Shown: one piece after another, positions 40,873-49,570 of the stretch
How positions within the stretch are numbered: position 1 is the first letter of the stretch
How the letters are laid out: each line of letters opens with the position of its first letter
Origin: Bacteroidota bacterium
GTDB taxonomy: Bacteria; Bacteroidota; Bacteroidia; Chitinophagales; UBA2359
Assembly (NCBI GenBank): GCA_020630215.1
Contig: JAHDBT010000003.1
Location: 1 to 51,537, forward strand
Direction: 5' to 3'
DNA: 51,537 bases
Notes under the pieces: model-generated
Databases searched by the model: none
What the model was told of the DNA's origin: nothing
What the model saw: the letters and a program-made list of their open reading frames with translations, nothing else
Position numbers and translations under genes: made by a program

Positions 40873-43800
40873 ATGGCTAAAGAAAAAACTATACTTGCAA
40901 GATTGAAGTTTGTCGGGATCAACGAGGAGCTAAAAAATCTAGGAGATGTAAAGGCAAGAATAAAAGAAATAAGAAAAGAACTTGCAGTAAGAAGCGAGGA
41001 CGGGGGCATAACTGACCCCGAAACTTACGCCAAGCTTACTGAAGAAATGGCAAGGCTAAAATCAATAGCGAGTGTTACAAATAAGGAAATAAGATTACAG
41101 GCAAAAGAGTTTGAAAGTTTGCAGTTTTCGTTAGGTAGTTACAAGCAATTATCAGCCGAGACGGCAAGGCTTAGAGATAGCTTAAAATCTTTGCCGATTG
41201 ATGCAGCAACGGAGGACTTCGAGAAGTTGAAAAGCAAAATAACTGAAAATTCAAAAAAGCTTCGTGACTTTGACCGTGCTGTTTCGGGCAATAATACATT
41301 AGTTGGCGAATACACAAGGGGCATTGCTGATTTTTTTAATGAATTTGGAGGCATTGATTTATTAAAAAAACAATCAAAGGATCTTGCCAAAGAGCAGCAA
41401 AACTTGATTGAAAAATCAAAAGCCGTCGTTAGTGAATTGGTAAAAACAAAAAAAGGCACAAAGGAATATGAAGTACTAGAAGCACAAGCAAGGGATTTAT
41501 CAAAGGAGCTAAAAAGAGTAGATAAGCAAATTGACAACATAAATAATTCTTTTGAAAAAACAAGCAAAGGCAGCAAGATACTGGAGGGTGCATTGCTTGG
41601 TATTGGCTTCACTATATCGCAGCAACTACTAGGGGTAATCAAGGACTTTGCCACAGGTAGCCTTAAAACTTTTGCAGGGTTTGAACAGGAATTGACAAAC
41701 GCAGGGGCTATTGCAGGGGCAACAAGTATTGAGTTTGAAAAATTACGAACCAAGGCACTGGAACTTGGAGGAGATACTCAATTTTTGGCACAAGATATTT
41801 CAAGGGCAGAAACGAACCTTTCAAGACTTGGTTTTTCTGCCAATCAAACGGTTGATGCACTTTCGGGAATTGTCGATGCTTCTACAGCAACAAATAACGG
41901 AATTGATGAAACGGCTGATGTAATCGGAACAACTATAAAGGCGTATAAGGAAAATGCAAGCGAAGCAACTAATTTATCGGATGTCATTGTAAAGGCTTTC
42001 AATACTAGTGCGTTGTCATTAGAAACTTACCGAGAAAGTTCAAAGCTTATTGCTCCAATTGCAAATATTTTAAAAATATCATTTGAGGAAGTGACCGCAG
42101 CACAAGGTTTACTTGCAGATAGCGGATTAAGCGGTACAATCGCCACACAAACGATAAGCAGCGCACTTTCAAGACTTGCAGATGACAATAAGAAAACAGC
42201 AAAAGCCGCTAAGGAATTAGGTGTTGAAGTATTCAACCAGCAGGGCGAATTTGTAGGGCTTGCGAAATTACTGGAAAATGTAGAAAAGGCAACCGAAGGC
42301 TTTGCCGACAAGCAAAAACAAGCAGCAATATCGCAGATTTTCGGACAAGAAGCATCTAAGAATTTTAGTCTACTTCTTACAGCACAAAAAAAGGTAATAA
42401 CAGAAACTGGCGAACAAGTATTGGTCGGGTCTAATGCCTTACGTGGATACACAAAAGAGCTTGAAAACGCAGGGGGTACAGCAGCAAAAACAGCAGCAAT
42501 ACAAAGAGACACATTAAATGCACAATTTAATATCTTCCTTTCTGCTATTCAAACATTACAGATTGAACTTGTATCGTTATACGAGGGCGGCTTACGTGAT
42601 GTGCTTGGCGGATTAACTGAGCTAGTTAATAGCTTTACTGATTTTATTAAACTGCCTGTATCTGAAAAACTACGAGAAGAACAGGCGGAACTAAACGGAT
42701 TAGTCGGCTCAATAACACTTGTTAATGATAATCAAGAACTAAGAAACGACTTAATTAGTGATTTACAGACACAATACCCTGATTTCTTAGGAAAGCTTAA
42801 TGCCGAAACGGTTACAAACGAGCAATTAAGGGCCAAGCTTGCAGAAGTTAATAATGAATATGAAGCGAAAATAATCTTACAGTCACAAGAAGAACGAATA
42901 AAGGATGCTGCCGACAAGCAGACAGAAGCATTTTCAAGACAAAGAGACGCTTTAAAAGAACTGGGTAATATTATAGAGACTAAAGTAAGGCCCGAACTTG
43001 AAAAACAGGGTATTGTGTTAATTGATAGTAACGATGCTGTTGAATTGGCACGAGACGCTATTGAAAAATACAAAAATACTAGAATTGGTCTTTCAGATTT
43101 TCTTAGTACTGATACTTCATTAACAGGTGAAAGAAAAGGATTTACTGACCTTTTCGGGGGTACAAGTAAGGAACTTGAATTGTTAATCCGTGAAATTGGC
43201 GGAGCAAATAAAGCTTATGATGAAGCAGCGAGCCTTGTAAAAAACAGACTAGAAGAACGAACTGCATTACAGAACCAATATGGACAGGCAGCGAACAAAA
43301 GCACTTCGGAAATTGAACGATTAGGTGCAGAACTTGAAAGTCTAAAAGTAAAAATTAACAGCGGAGACGGCTCGCTTATTGATGAAAAAAGATACAAGCA
43401 AGTAGCAGATAAAATTGCCGAGCTCAAAGAACAAGCAACGCCCGTTAAGGTAGATGTTGATCCGATTATAGATAACAAAAAAACAACATCGACTGCAAAA
43501 AAAGCAGGGAAAAATGCTGCAAAAACTTACACCGACGAGTTTAATAAACAAACGTCAAAAGCAGAAATTGTTGCTCCAAAAATTGAGGACAGCATAAAAG
43601 GCATTATTCCGATACTTGAAAAAAGCATTTCGGACTTAGAGGCACAAATAAAGTCTGTTAGCGATATAGACGAAACACTACCTTTGCTCGAGCAACTTTC
43701 AGAACTTGAAAGTCAGCTTTCGGACGTTAAAAAAGGCGTTGAGTTACTAAAAGATGCTAGTACAGGAATTTCACTTTCGGACGATGCAGCAAGCAATGTT

Positions 43801-45210
43801 GAAAAATTAACTAACACCCTGGAGGGCTTAGAAAATCTAAAAGCCCAACAAATAGAAATTGGTGCGAGTACTGCCAATATTGACAAGGCAATCGAGAAAG
43901 TAAATGCACAGCTTGAAAGCGAGCAAATAAAATATGATGTAAAAATTGATGCTGCTATTGGCGACCTTGACAGTTTTCAGAACGAACTGGAGGAGGGTAT
44001 CGACGAGGTTTTGACCGAAACAATATCAAACGAAGTATTTGACCTTAGTATTGATTTACGTGCTGGCAACATAAGTGCCGACGAAGCAAAACAACAGGTT
44101 TCCGATTTAATTTCGGAATTAGAAGCAACTATTGGCGAAAACTTAGGAAACGAACTTTTCGACATTGACCGAGCAAACGAACAGCTTGCAGCTTTACAAT
44201 CTGAATTGTCAACAATCGACATTGCGAGTACTGATATAACAGGCTTTTCGGACTTCGGGCAAATAGACGAATTTGCAGAACAGGCAGGGAGCAAATTGGA
44301 GGAGCTGAAAGAACTTTATAATTCCACTGACGATCCTTTGCTAAAATTTGAGATTAGCGAGAATATCGACGAAGTAAATGCCAAAATTGACGGTTTAAAT
44401 CTTAAAAAAATAGAACTTGGCGCAAAGGCTTCGGCACAAGCTTTCGGGTCATTAAATAGTGGGCTTTCTCAAATAGCAGGAACTTTTGAAGAGGGAACGA
44501 AAGCGCAAAAGGCGTTCACAAAAGCAGCCGAGATTGCAACAGTTGCCCAAAATGCGGCCGCATTAGCAGCGACCGTTTCGAGTATCGCCCAAGCAGGGTT
44601 GCAACCATTTCCTGCGAACTTGGTAAGCATTGCAACGGTTGCGGCTCAAATATTAAGCACAATTGCAAGTGCTAGAAAAGCTTTTGCACTTAGCGATGGG
44701 GGTGATTTGGAGCAAATAAGCAAAAAGGGTAAGTTGCCGAAAAGCGGCGGAATGATACAAGCAGGCTCGCATAGTTCGGGTGACGACTTACATTTTCGGT
44801 ATGCAGGTACCGATTTTCGTGCCGAGGGGGGCGAGTTGTTTTTGATTAACAAAGACGGCAGCCCGTTTGTAATTAACAAGCAACTTTCGGGGCAAATGAT
44901 GGCTGACCCTGTTATGGCTGATTTTCTTACCTCAAATGGTTATAATTTTAGTGGTTTTTCAGTTCCAAAAATTGCATCAACCAAGCTTGCAAATGGTGGA
45001 AACATTGGCGAACTTGCTGCTAGGATACCGTCCTTTTTGGGGTCTATTGTCAACAATAGCACAACAAATGTTATTTCTAATAATAGCGACAATCGCATTA
45101 GAGACATAGCAGGGCAAGAAATACAGCGAACTGTTTACGTTAATCCTGTTGCCGAAACAATCGAAGTTGCGGAAACAATAAGCACAACAAATGAAGCATT
45201 CCGAGTATAA
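40873..45210 (+). CDS. tail tape measure protein, 1445 aa
   Basis: I use ATG 40873 (MAKEKTILARLKFVG); TTG at 40834 is upstream of the promoter. Residues about 270-505 match the TP901 tape-measure core: NAGAIAGATSIEFEKLRTKA, ETNLSRLGFSANQTVDALSG, LSRLADDNKKTAKAAKELGV. Long coiled coils flank the core, and a short hydrophobic helix near 1225-1260 fits the membrane-active part. At about 0.15 nm per residue the predicted tail is near 217 nm. The gene ends overlapping the next by 20 bases. Confidence 0.93.
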   Translation: MAKEKTILARLKFVGINEELKNLGDVKARIKEIRKELAVRSEDGGITDPETYAKLTEEMARLKSIASVTNKEIRLQAKEFESLQFSLGSYKQLSAETARLRDSLKSLPIDAATEDFEKLKSKITENSKKLRDFDRAVSGNNTLVGEYTRGIADFFNEFGGIDLLKKQSKDLAKEQQNLIEKSKAVVSELVKTKKGTKEYEVLEAQARDLSKELKRVDKQIDNINNSFEKTSKGSKILEGALLGIGFTISQQLLGVIKDFATGSLKTFAGFEQELTNAGAIAGATSIEFEKLRTKALELGGDTQFLAQDISRAETNLSRLGFSANQTVDALSGIVDASTATNNGIDETADVIGTTIKAYKENASEATNLSDVIVKAFNTSALSLETYRESSKLIAPIANILKISFEEVTAAQGLLADSGLSGTIATQTISSALSRLADDNKKTAKAAKELGVEVFNQQGEFVGLAKLLENVEKATEGFADKQKQAAISQIFGQEASKNFSLLLTAQKKVITETGEQVLVGSNALRGYTKELENAGGTAAKTAAIQRDTLNAQFNIFLSAIQTLQIELVSLYEGGLRDVLGGLTELVNSFTDFIKLPVSEKLREEQAELNGLVGSITLVNDNQELRNDLISDLQTQYPDFLGKLNAETVTNEQLRAKLAEVNNEYEAKIILQSQEERIKDAADKQTEAFSRQRDALKELGNIIETKVRPELEKQGIVLIDSNDAVELARDAIEKYKNTRIGLSDFLSTDTSLTGERKGFTDLFGGTSKELELLIREIGGANKAYDEAASLVKNRLEERTALQNQYGQAANKSTSEIERLGAELESLKVKINSGDGSLIDEKRYKQVADKIAELKEQATPVKVDVDPIIDNKKTTSTAKKAGKNAAKTYTDEFNKQTSKAEIVAPKIEDSIKGIIPILEKSISDLEAQIKSVSDIDETLPLLEQLSELESQLSDVKKGVELLKDASTGISLSDDAASNVEKLTNTLEGLENLKAQQIEIGASTANIDKAIEKVNAQLESEQIKYDVKIDAAIGDLDSFQNELEEGIDEVLTETISNEVFDLSIDLRAGNISADEAKQQVSDLISELEATIGENLGNELFDIDRANEQLAALQSELSTIDIASTDITGFSDFGQIDEFAEQAGSKLEELKELYNSTDDPLLKFEISENIDEVNAKIDGLNLKKIELGAKASAQAFGSLNSGLSQIAGTFEEGTKAQKAFTKAAEIATVAQNAAALAATVSSIAQAGLQPFPANLVSIATVAAQILSTIASARKAFALSDGGDLEQISKKGKLPKSGGMIQAGSHSSGDDLHFRYAGTDFRAEGGELFLINKDGSPFVINKQLSGQMMADPVMADFLTSNGYNFSGFSVPKIASTKLANGGNIGELAARIPSFLGSIVNNSTTNVISNNSDNRIRDIAGQEIQRTVYVNPVAETIEVAETISTTNEAFRV

Positions 45211-45481
45211 AACAAACTGGCATTTTGTAGAAGCGACTTTTAAAATGTCAGAAAAAAGCGTTATCAAGATACACGAACTTTTCAAAGAGTACGTTAAAAA
45301 AAGAACTGACGACAATATAGCAAGGGAAATATCAAAGATAATCGAGGAGCAAACGGGCAAAAAGCACAATGTCGGCTGCTCGATGTGTTTACAAGAAATG
45401 ATGCAAGAAATACAATTAATAATCAATATAAGAAAATACCCAAATGTTTACAACGAAAAATACAGACCTAGAGAATTATAA
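45191..45481 (+). CDS. hypothetical small protein, 96 aa
   Basis: Overlaps the tape measure stop by 20 bases. Helical, with CSMC (Cys pair) and a basic KEYVKKRTDDNIAREISKII segment. It overlaps the following gene by 38 bases. Probably a tail accessory gene; family unknown. Confidence 0.6.
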   Translation: MKHSEYKTNWHFVEATFKMSEKSVIKIHELFKEYVKKRTDDNIAREISKIIEEQTGKKHNVGCSMCLQEMMQEIQLIINIRKYPNVYNEKYRPREL

Positions 45482-45707
45482 ACAAGCTGGAAAAGTTATT
45501 GACGAAAATCCTAGTTTTGGGATAAAAAATAACTCGTCAAACAGGCAATTTATAGGCTACCTTAGAAAACTAAAAATTATTAGGGGGCTTGAATACCCTC
45601 CACTGGTTCACGAAAAGGACTTGCAAAATTTCTTTTTATTTGCCAAACATTGCTCTAACCCATTATTAATAGAAAAAATTAAAGAAATTGAAAAAGAAAC
45701 TGACTAA
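45444..45707 (+). CDS. hypothetical small protein, 87 aa
   Basis: ATG at 45444 inside the previous gene. A compact helical protein (NRQFIGYLRKLKIIRGLEYP, then QNFFLFAKHCSNPLLIEKIK). Overlap with the next gene is 20 bases. Not recognised. Confidence 0.6.
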   Translation: MFTTKNTDLENYKQAGKVIDENPSFGIKNNSSNRQFIGYLRKLKIIRGLEYPPLVHEKDLQNFFLFAKHCSNPLLIEKIKEIEKETD

Positions 45708-46389
45708 ATCTTGCGAAATTGAGTGCCTGATCCCTGTAGGCCCAAACTATGATTTTTCTAAAATATGCCTTTTTATACCAATTGCCGAAAATGAAATATT
45801 TAAATGCTTAGGCAAAGATTTGTTTAATGATTTTTGCAACTCGCTAAATCCTGTATTTTACAGCTCGTATAAGTTGGCAGAAAAATGGAACGAAAACAAG
45901 CAGTACAGTGTAGATGATTTTGTGATTAGTGACGGATTGCTTTATAAGTCCCTAATTAATGGAAATACAAACGAACCTGATTTGGTTTCATGGGAACAGG
46001 TGCCGAAATTCTTAAATCCATATTACAATGAATTGTGGTATTGTGGATTAGGCGACCTGATCGGGTGGTTATCTTTGTATCATTCTTTGCCGACTACATG
46101 GGTACAAAATACAAATTCAGGATTAACTAAGGCAAAAACTGAGTTTGTAGAAAGTGCCGAAATAGGAGACGTAAAGGTTTTGCGTTCAAGCTATAAAAAA
46201 GGTATTGAAACTTACTGGGAAAAAATAAAGGACGAATTAAAAAATAAAGAGCATTTTCCGTTGTACCCTCCAAATCAAAGCGAGTGTTCGACGGATGCCG
46301 ATTGTGAAGTAAAGCCACGCAAACACAGTGGTTTTGCATTTCTTAATGAAAATAAATCAAACAAAAATGGATGTAATGGGTGTAATTAG
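45688..46389 (+). CDS. tail protein with carbohydrate-binding-like motif, 233 aa
   Basis: Start TTG at 45688 (KKKLTKSCEIECLIPVG). Residues about 64-103 (KWNENKQYSVDDFVISDGLL and then DLVSWEQ) match the chitin-binding type 3 (CBM5/12) pattern of spaced aromatic residues, found in phage tail and adhesin proteins. The C-terminus is Cys-rich (SECSTDADCE, GCNGCN). Downstream of the tape measure, this could be a glycan-binding tail component. Confidence 0.62.
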   Translation: MKKKLTKSCEIECLIPVGPNYDFSKICLFIPIAENEIFKCLGKDLFNDFCNSLNPVFYSSYKLAEKWNENKQYSVDDFVISDGLLYKSLINGNTNEPDLVSWEQVPKFLNPYYNELWYCGLGDLIGWLSLYHSLPTTWVQNTNSGLTKAKTEFVESAEIGDVKVLRSSYKKGIETYWEKIKDELKNKEHFPLYPPNQSECSTDADCEVKPRKHSGFAFLNENKSNKNGCNGCN

Positions 46390-46696
46390 TGGGCTTTTAG
46401 ATTTGGCTCACGTTCCGATTAGTATGCAAAAAATCCTTGCAGAAAAGGCAGCGAAAACATTTGGCATTAAGGCTTCGGATGATGTTGCAAAAAAAAGGAT
46501 TGATACTTGCAATGGTTGCGATGTGCTAAATCCAAAAAATAGAAAATGCGAGGAAAGCAGGGGCGGTTGCGGTTGTTTTGTCGATATAAAAGCAATGTAT
46601 TCGCACTTAGATAAAAACATAAAAGATCCTTTTAGTGGCTCGATTGTTGTTGATGCAGAACTGGAAGAGGTAGAATGTCCTAAGAATAAGTGGTAA
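46346..46696 (+). CDS. zinc-ribbon-like small phage protein, 116 aa
   Basis: Several in-frame starts are possible (ATG at 46346, 46367, 46376; GTG at 46328); I show 46346. The C-terminal half has CNGC, KCEESRGGCGCF and a final EECPK-type Cys, a compact metal-binding pattern that I have seen in tail-region proteins of Bacteroidota phages. The N-terminal half is helical (ISMQKILAEKAAKTFGIKAS). It ends at a strong bidirectional terminator. Function unknown. Confidence 0.62.
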   Translation: MKINQTKMDVMGVISGLLDLAHVPISMQKILAEKAAKTFGIKASDDVAKKRIDTCNGCDVLNPKNRKCEESRGGCGCFVDIKAMYSHLDKNIKDPFSGSIVVDAELEEVECPKNKW

Positions 46697-46697
46697 T

Positions 46698-46744
46698 AAA
46701 AAAGCCAAAATACTATCGGTATTAACGATGGTATTTTGGCTTTT
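46698..46744. terminator. bidirectional rho-independent terminator
   Basis: A 19-bp stem with one G-T pair (from AAAAGCCAAAATAC to GTATTTTGGCTTTT) with loop GTATTAA, and T- or A-runs on both sides. It separates the plus-strand tail operon from the minus-strand early region. Confidence 0.9.
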
Positions 46745-46755
46745 CAAGGGATTAG

Positions 46756-46896
46756 TTACCAGAAATTTTCTTTATAGTGTTCCTGGTAACAGTCTTTCCA
46801 TGCTTTAATTTTTTTTGAACGCAAAATTCTTTTATTCTCTAATTCAGCAATTAGTTCTTGATGTCCGTCTTTCGATGCTTTTTTAGCAATATCAAT
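46756..46896 (-). CDS. possible small ORF with ATT start or decayed gene, 46 aa
   Basis: A 46-codon open frame (IDIAKKASKDGHQELIAELE at its start) with normal helical charged composition, ending just before the terminator. No ATG, GTG or TTG is in place; the only start-like codon after the upstream stop is ATT at 46896. The gene may use a rare start or have lost its 5' end. Confidence 0.35.
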   Translation of the reverse strand: MDIAKKASKDGHQELIAELENKRILRSKKIKAWKDCYQEHYKENFW

Positions 46897-46946
46897 ACTG
46901 CCTACTTACCTTGCTTTTTTTGATTTAAAAATTAATCCTTTCACCA

Positions 46947-46983
46947 CCAAATCCCCGAACCATTTACGGAACGGGGTGTTTGG
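46947..46983 (-). other. intergenic CCCCG hairpin
   Basis: CCAAATCCCCG (46947-46957) pairs with CGGGGTGTTTGG (46972-46983) apart from a bulge. Same family as the hairpins near 3007, 48171, 48463 and 49515. Confidence 0.55.
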
Positions 46984-47001
46984 GGTTTTAAACATAGCGT
47001 G

Positions 47002-47211
47002 TTATCCAGAATACTTTACAATATTTCGGTTTTTTTGCTGCTCAATATAGGCATGGGTTGGCTGATTGTTTTCGTCAGTAATCTTAAAAATGTTTGAAGC
47101 ATTTTTTGCTTCTAATGACTGGTAGCAATTATGCCCCTCTAGTCGGTGTTCTTTTATCTGACTGGCACTCAAAAATTTTGATACTGGGTAAGATGCGATT
47201 GTTTTGTTCAT
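47002..47211 (-). CDS. hypothetical small protein, 69 aa
   Basis: ATG at 47211. A soluble alpha/beta composition (SKFLSASQIKEHRLEGHNCY, then NIFKITDENNQPTHAYIEQQ). It sits between two other minus-strand early genes with AT-rich spacers. Not recognised. Confidence 0.6.
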   Translation of the reverse strand: MNKTIASYPVSKFLSASQIKEHRLEGHNCYQSLEAKNASNIFKITDENNQPTHAYIEQQKNRNIVKYSG

Positions 47212-47256
47212 TTTTGTAAATATTAAAAAAGTTAAAAAAAAGTAATTGTATTAGTG

Positions 47257-47652
47257 TTAATTGTTGTGGTATTTTTTAGCGATATTGTTATAATGCGAAA
47301 CGCTTTTTACATTTTTCATGTCAATATCAAGCCTTAGGTGTATATGTTCAGTTTTCCTTGTTTTGTAAACATTGCTCCATCCGTTCCATTTGGCGACAAT
47401 TTGAGCCGCCTCTTTTTTGGTTATTTTTACTAAAATTAGCTTAGGCTGCGCCCCTAGTGTGTAGTTAGCCACAGTTGCCGCTTCGTCGGCAAAAGGACAG
47501 CTATCTAGTTGCGCCTCTATGTGTTCAGGAATATCTAAATGCAAATTGCATTTTTTGATTACCCTATTTCCTTTTACTGCTATTAATTGACAGCCATCAT
47601 GCTGCCATTTGTAATAAATTTCCATTTTTGTTCCTGCTTTTACTAAAGTCAT
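47257..47652 (-). CDS. hypothetical protein, 131 aa
   Basis: I use ATG at 47652 (MTLVKAGTKMEIYYKWQHDG), which matches the MTL starts of the 49472 and 49999 genes. An upstream in-frame region belongs to the duplicated promoter block and is not protein-like. The protein has a Cys-rich middle and a basic HIHLRLDIDMKNVKSV end. Driven by copy 1 of the duplicated promoter. Not recognised. Confidence 0.62.
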   Translation of the reverse strand: MTLVKAGTKMEIYYKWQHDGCQLIAVKGNRVIKKCNLHLDIPEHIEAQLDSCPFADEAATVANYTLGAQPKLILVKITKKEAAQIVAKWNGWSNVYKTRKTEHIHLRLDIDMKNVKSVSHYNNIAKKYHNN

Positions 47653-47778
47653 AATATCTTGTTTTTTTAAAGAAAGCGTCATTACTTCCTTACGATACTC
47701 AAAGACAAGGCTAATAATTATAAAAACCAAACAAAAACAAATAAAAGTTTACTTTTCTTTTGAAAAAACAACAAAAAA
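47643..47778 (-). repeat. duplicated promoter block, copy 1 (136 bp)
   Basis: Nearly identical to 49990-50124 apart from a few substitutions and one T. It contains TTTG (47728-47731), a 20-bp spacer and TGTCTTTG (47700-47707), one base from the consensus, plus the AAAAGT/ACTTTT dyad (47743-47756). The start region of the gene (ATGACTTTA) is part of the repeat. Confidence 0.88.
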
Positions 47779-47793
47779 CAAGCAAAAAGAAAA

Positions 47794-48132
47794 CTACCCA
47801 GGATCAACCGCTGCTGCTAGTTTTTTCCTAGCATTTCTTTTTCCTGCCTTAGTGGTTACGGTTATTTTCCGTTCATCCAAAACGGCAAAATAAGAAACTT
47901 CAACCTCCACCAATACGGATTGAACTGTAAGGTCAGGGGTTGAGTACTTTTCAGCTCTTTGGATTGGTATTTTCTCGTAAGTTCCTTTTTTCTCAAAGTC
48001 TTTTCTTATACAAGACTTGATGTATAATTGATGTAAAACCAAAGGGCAGCTTTTGTCCTCCTTTGCATCCTTTAGGCTTTCAAATATTACAGCCTTACCG
48101 TTCCACTCAAATAAAAATGCTTTCCTTTTCAT
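47794..48132 (-). CDS. hypothetical protein, 112 aa
   Basis: ATG at 48132. N-terminal beta region (AFLFEWNGKAVIFESLKDAK), a central basic part and a C-terminal VSYFAVLDERKITVTTKAGK end. The gene ends next to the copy-1 promoter block. Not recognised. Confidence 0.62.
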   Translation of the reverse strand: MKRKAFLFEWNGKAVIFESLKDAKEDKSCPLVLHQLYIKSCIRKDFEKKGTYEKIPIQRAEKYSTPDLTVQSVLVEVEVSYFAVLDERKITVTTKAGKRNARKKLAAAVDPG

Positions 48133-48170
48133 CGGTCTATTTTTTTAGTTTTAAATTAATGATTGTACTG

Positions 48171-48205
48171 CCAAAGCCCCGAACTGTTAAGGTACGGGGT
48201 TTAGG
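48171..48205 (-). other. intergenic CCCCG hairpin
   Basis: CCAAAGCCCCG (48171-48181) pairs with CGGGGTTTAGG (48195-48205) with small mismatches; loop AACTGTTAAGGTA, nearly the same as the loop of the 48463 hairpin. Lies between two minus-strand genes. Confidence 0.6.
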
Positions 48206-48212
48206 TTTTGGT

Positions 48213-48425
48213 TTAATGTGCAATAGTTTCTTCTATAAAAAAATACTGTTTTTCTTCGTCAGCTTCTGTTTCGCTATAACAAACTTGTATCTTTGGGTTT
48301 GTTTTTTTGGCGTATTTTTCTGCTTTTTTTAGGTTGCCAAAAACACCAACAATACTTTTAGTGGCATTATTAATAAACGTCTCTTTAAATAACTTTTGAA
48401 GTACAAATGCTTTTTTCTTTGACAT
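48213..48425 (-). CDS. hypothetical small protein, 70 aa
   Basis: ATG at 48425. Basic and helical at first (FGNLKKAEKYAKKTNPKIQV), then acidic (SETEADEEKQYFFIEETIAH). Bounded by CCCCG hairpins on both sides. Not recognised. Confidence 0.6.
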   Translation of the reverse strand: MSKKKAFVLQKLFKETFINNATKSIVGVFGNLKKAEKYAKKTNPKIQVCYSETEADEEKQYFFIEETIAH

Positions 48426-48462
48426 GATATTTTGATTTTGATTTAAAAATTAATTCTTGCAC

Positions 48463-48497
48463 CCAAAAGCCCCGAACTGTTAAGGAACGGGGTTTGG
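48463..48497 (-). other. intergenic CCCCG hairpin
   Basis: CCAAAAGCCCCG (48463-48474) pairs with CGGGGTTTGG (48488-48497); loop AACTGTTAAGGAA. It is preceded by CACCC on the plus strand, as in the 3007 and 22806 members. Confidence 0.6.
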
Positions 48498-48513
48498 TTT
48501 TTCGGGGTAATGT

Positions 48514-48915
48514 TTATTTTGCAGTATCAAAATAACCCCAGCCTTTACTGTTGTTGGACTGTCTTTTTAGGCTTGAGCGCGTTACGCAATGCCCTGCAGA
48601 TTTCATTTTAAGCGCATCGCATTCAAACTTGGAAATCAAGTTGAGTATTTCTTTTTTGGTTTTATTTTCTCCGTTTCCAATCAATGAGAATGCCTCACCA
48701 ATCCTAACAAAAAAGTCTTTTCTTGGGTCATTCTCTTTGCTTCTTTCGGAAATATATCCCCTTAAATAGTTTTGTCCTAACGCCAGTACTAGTCTAACAC
48801 TACCGACTGGCTTTTCGAAAAATCTAACACCAAAGCCTTTTTTTGTTGTGTTTTGGTAATTCGATGCCAGTATTAGTAATATTAATTCCTTTCGTTTTAC
48901 GTTCTTGAAATCCAT
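48514..48915 (-). CDS. hypothetical protein, 133 aa
   Basis: Its start shares a base with the upstream stop (TAATG at 48915). Helical N-terminus (KRKELILLILASNYQNTTKK) and a basic C-terminus with RSSLKRQSNNSKGWGYFD. The C-terminal part suggests an HTH-like or nucleic-acid-binding end, but no family is recognised. Confidence 0.62.
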   Translation of the reverse strand: MDFKNVKRKELILLILASNYQNTTKKGFGVRFFEKPVGSVRLVLALGQNYLRGYISERSKENDPRKDFFVRIGEAFSLIGNGENKTKKEILNLISKFECDALKMKSAGHCVTRSSLKRQSNNSKGWGYFDTAK

Positions 48916-49472
48916 TACTTGCGATTTTTTAAGGTTAATTTATAAGCTTTTTTAGCTGCTTTTTTATTGGCAATGTATGATTTTTTGCTTAAAAAATCAT
49001 TTATGGTTTTTAGGGCATCGCTGTTGTATACACTAACTTCTTTTGCCTCGCTTGTGTCTTTTGGTATGATTAAGTAGCAATAATTTGCATATCCACATTG
49101 TCGGCTCGGATGGTTGCTTTCAAGCAGAACAATGTAATCATAATCGTAGCCTTTAATTCGCTCCATATATTGCGATACGGTTTCGCCCTTTTCGCTTATT
49201 CTTTCGCCACGATTGCCGTATTGGCTATAGCTATCCCCACCTATCAAGGTTTTTCGGGGTAATTCTATTACCTTACCGTCCTTTATTAATTTGACCGCAT
49301 CTAAGCAGTCGTTATTTACGTAAGCAAAATTATTTTCAAACATTTCAGTTTTGAGTGCTTCGGCTAATCTTTGACCGCTTGGCATATACCAAAAAAGGTC
49401 ATTATTTTTAAAATCATTGTTTTTAATTTCCGATGCAAAAGCCAATGTAATCTGTTTTGAACTTAAAGTCAT
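48915..49472 (-). CDS. hypothetical protein, 185 aa
   Basis: ATG at 49472 (MTLSSKQITLAFAS), the same start sequence as the gene at 49999. A central GGDSYSQYGNRGERISEKGE region and a C-terminal basic KKAAKKAYKLTLKNRK tail. Probably an alpha/beta protein. Not recognised. Confidence 0.65.
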   Translation of the reverse strand: MTLSSKQITLAFASEIKNNDFKNNDLFWYMPSGQRLAEALKTEMFENNFAYVNNDCLDAVKLIKDGKVIELPRKTLIGGDSYSQYGNRGERISEKGETVSQYMERIKGYDYDYIVLLESNHPSRQCGYANYCYLIIPKDTSEAKEVSVYNSDALKTINDFLSKKSYIANKKAAKKAYKLTLKNRK

Positions 49473-49514
49473 AATTCTGTATTTTATTTTGTTTAAAAAT
49501 TATTGTTTCTACTG

Positions 49515-49550
49515 CCAAACCCCCGACTAATCTAATAGGACGGGGTTTGG
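49515..49550 (-). other. intergenic CCCCG hairpin
   Basis: CCAAACCCCCG (49515-49525) pairs with CGGGGTTTGG (49541-49550). The loop differs from the other members, while the stem sequence is kept, as expected for a conserved structured element. Confidence 0.6.
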
Positions 49551-49570
49551 GGTGGGTTAAAATAAAGCTG

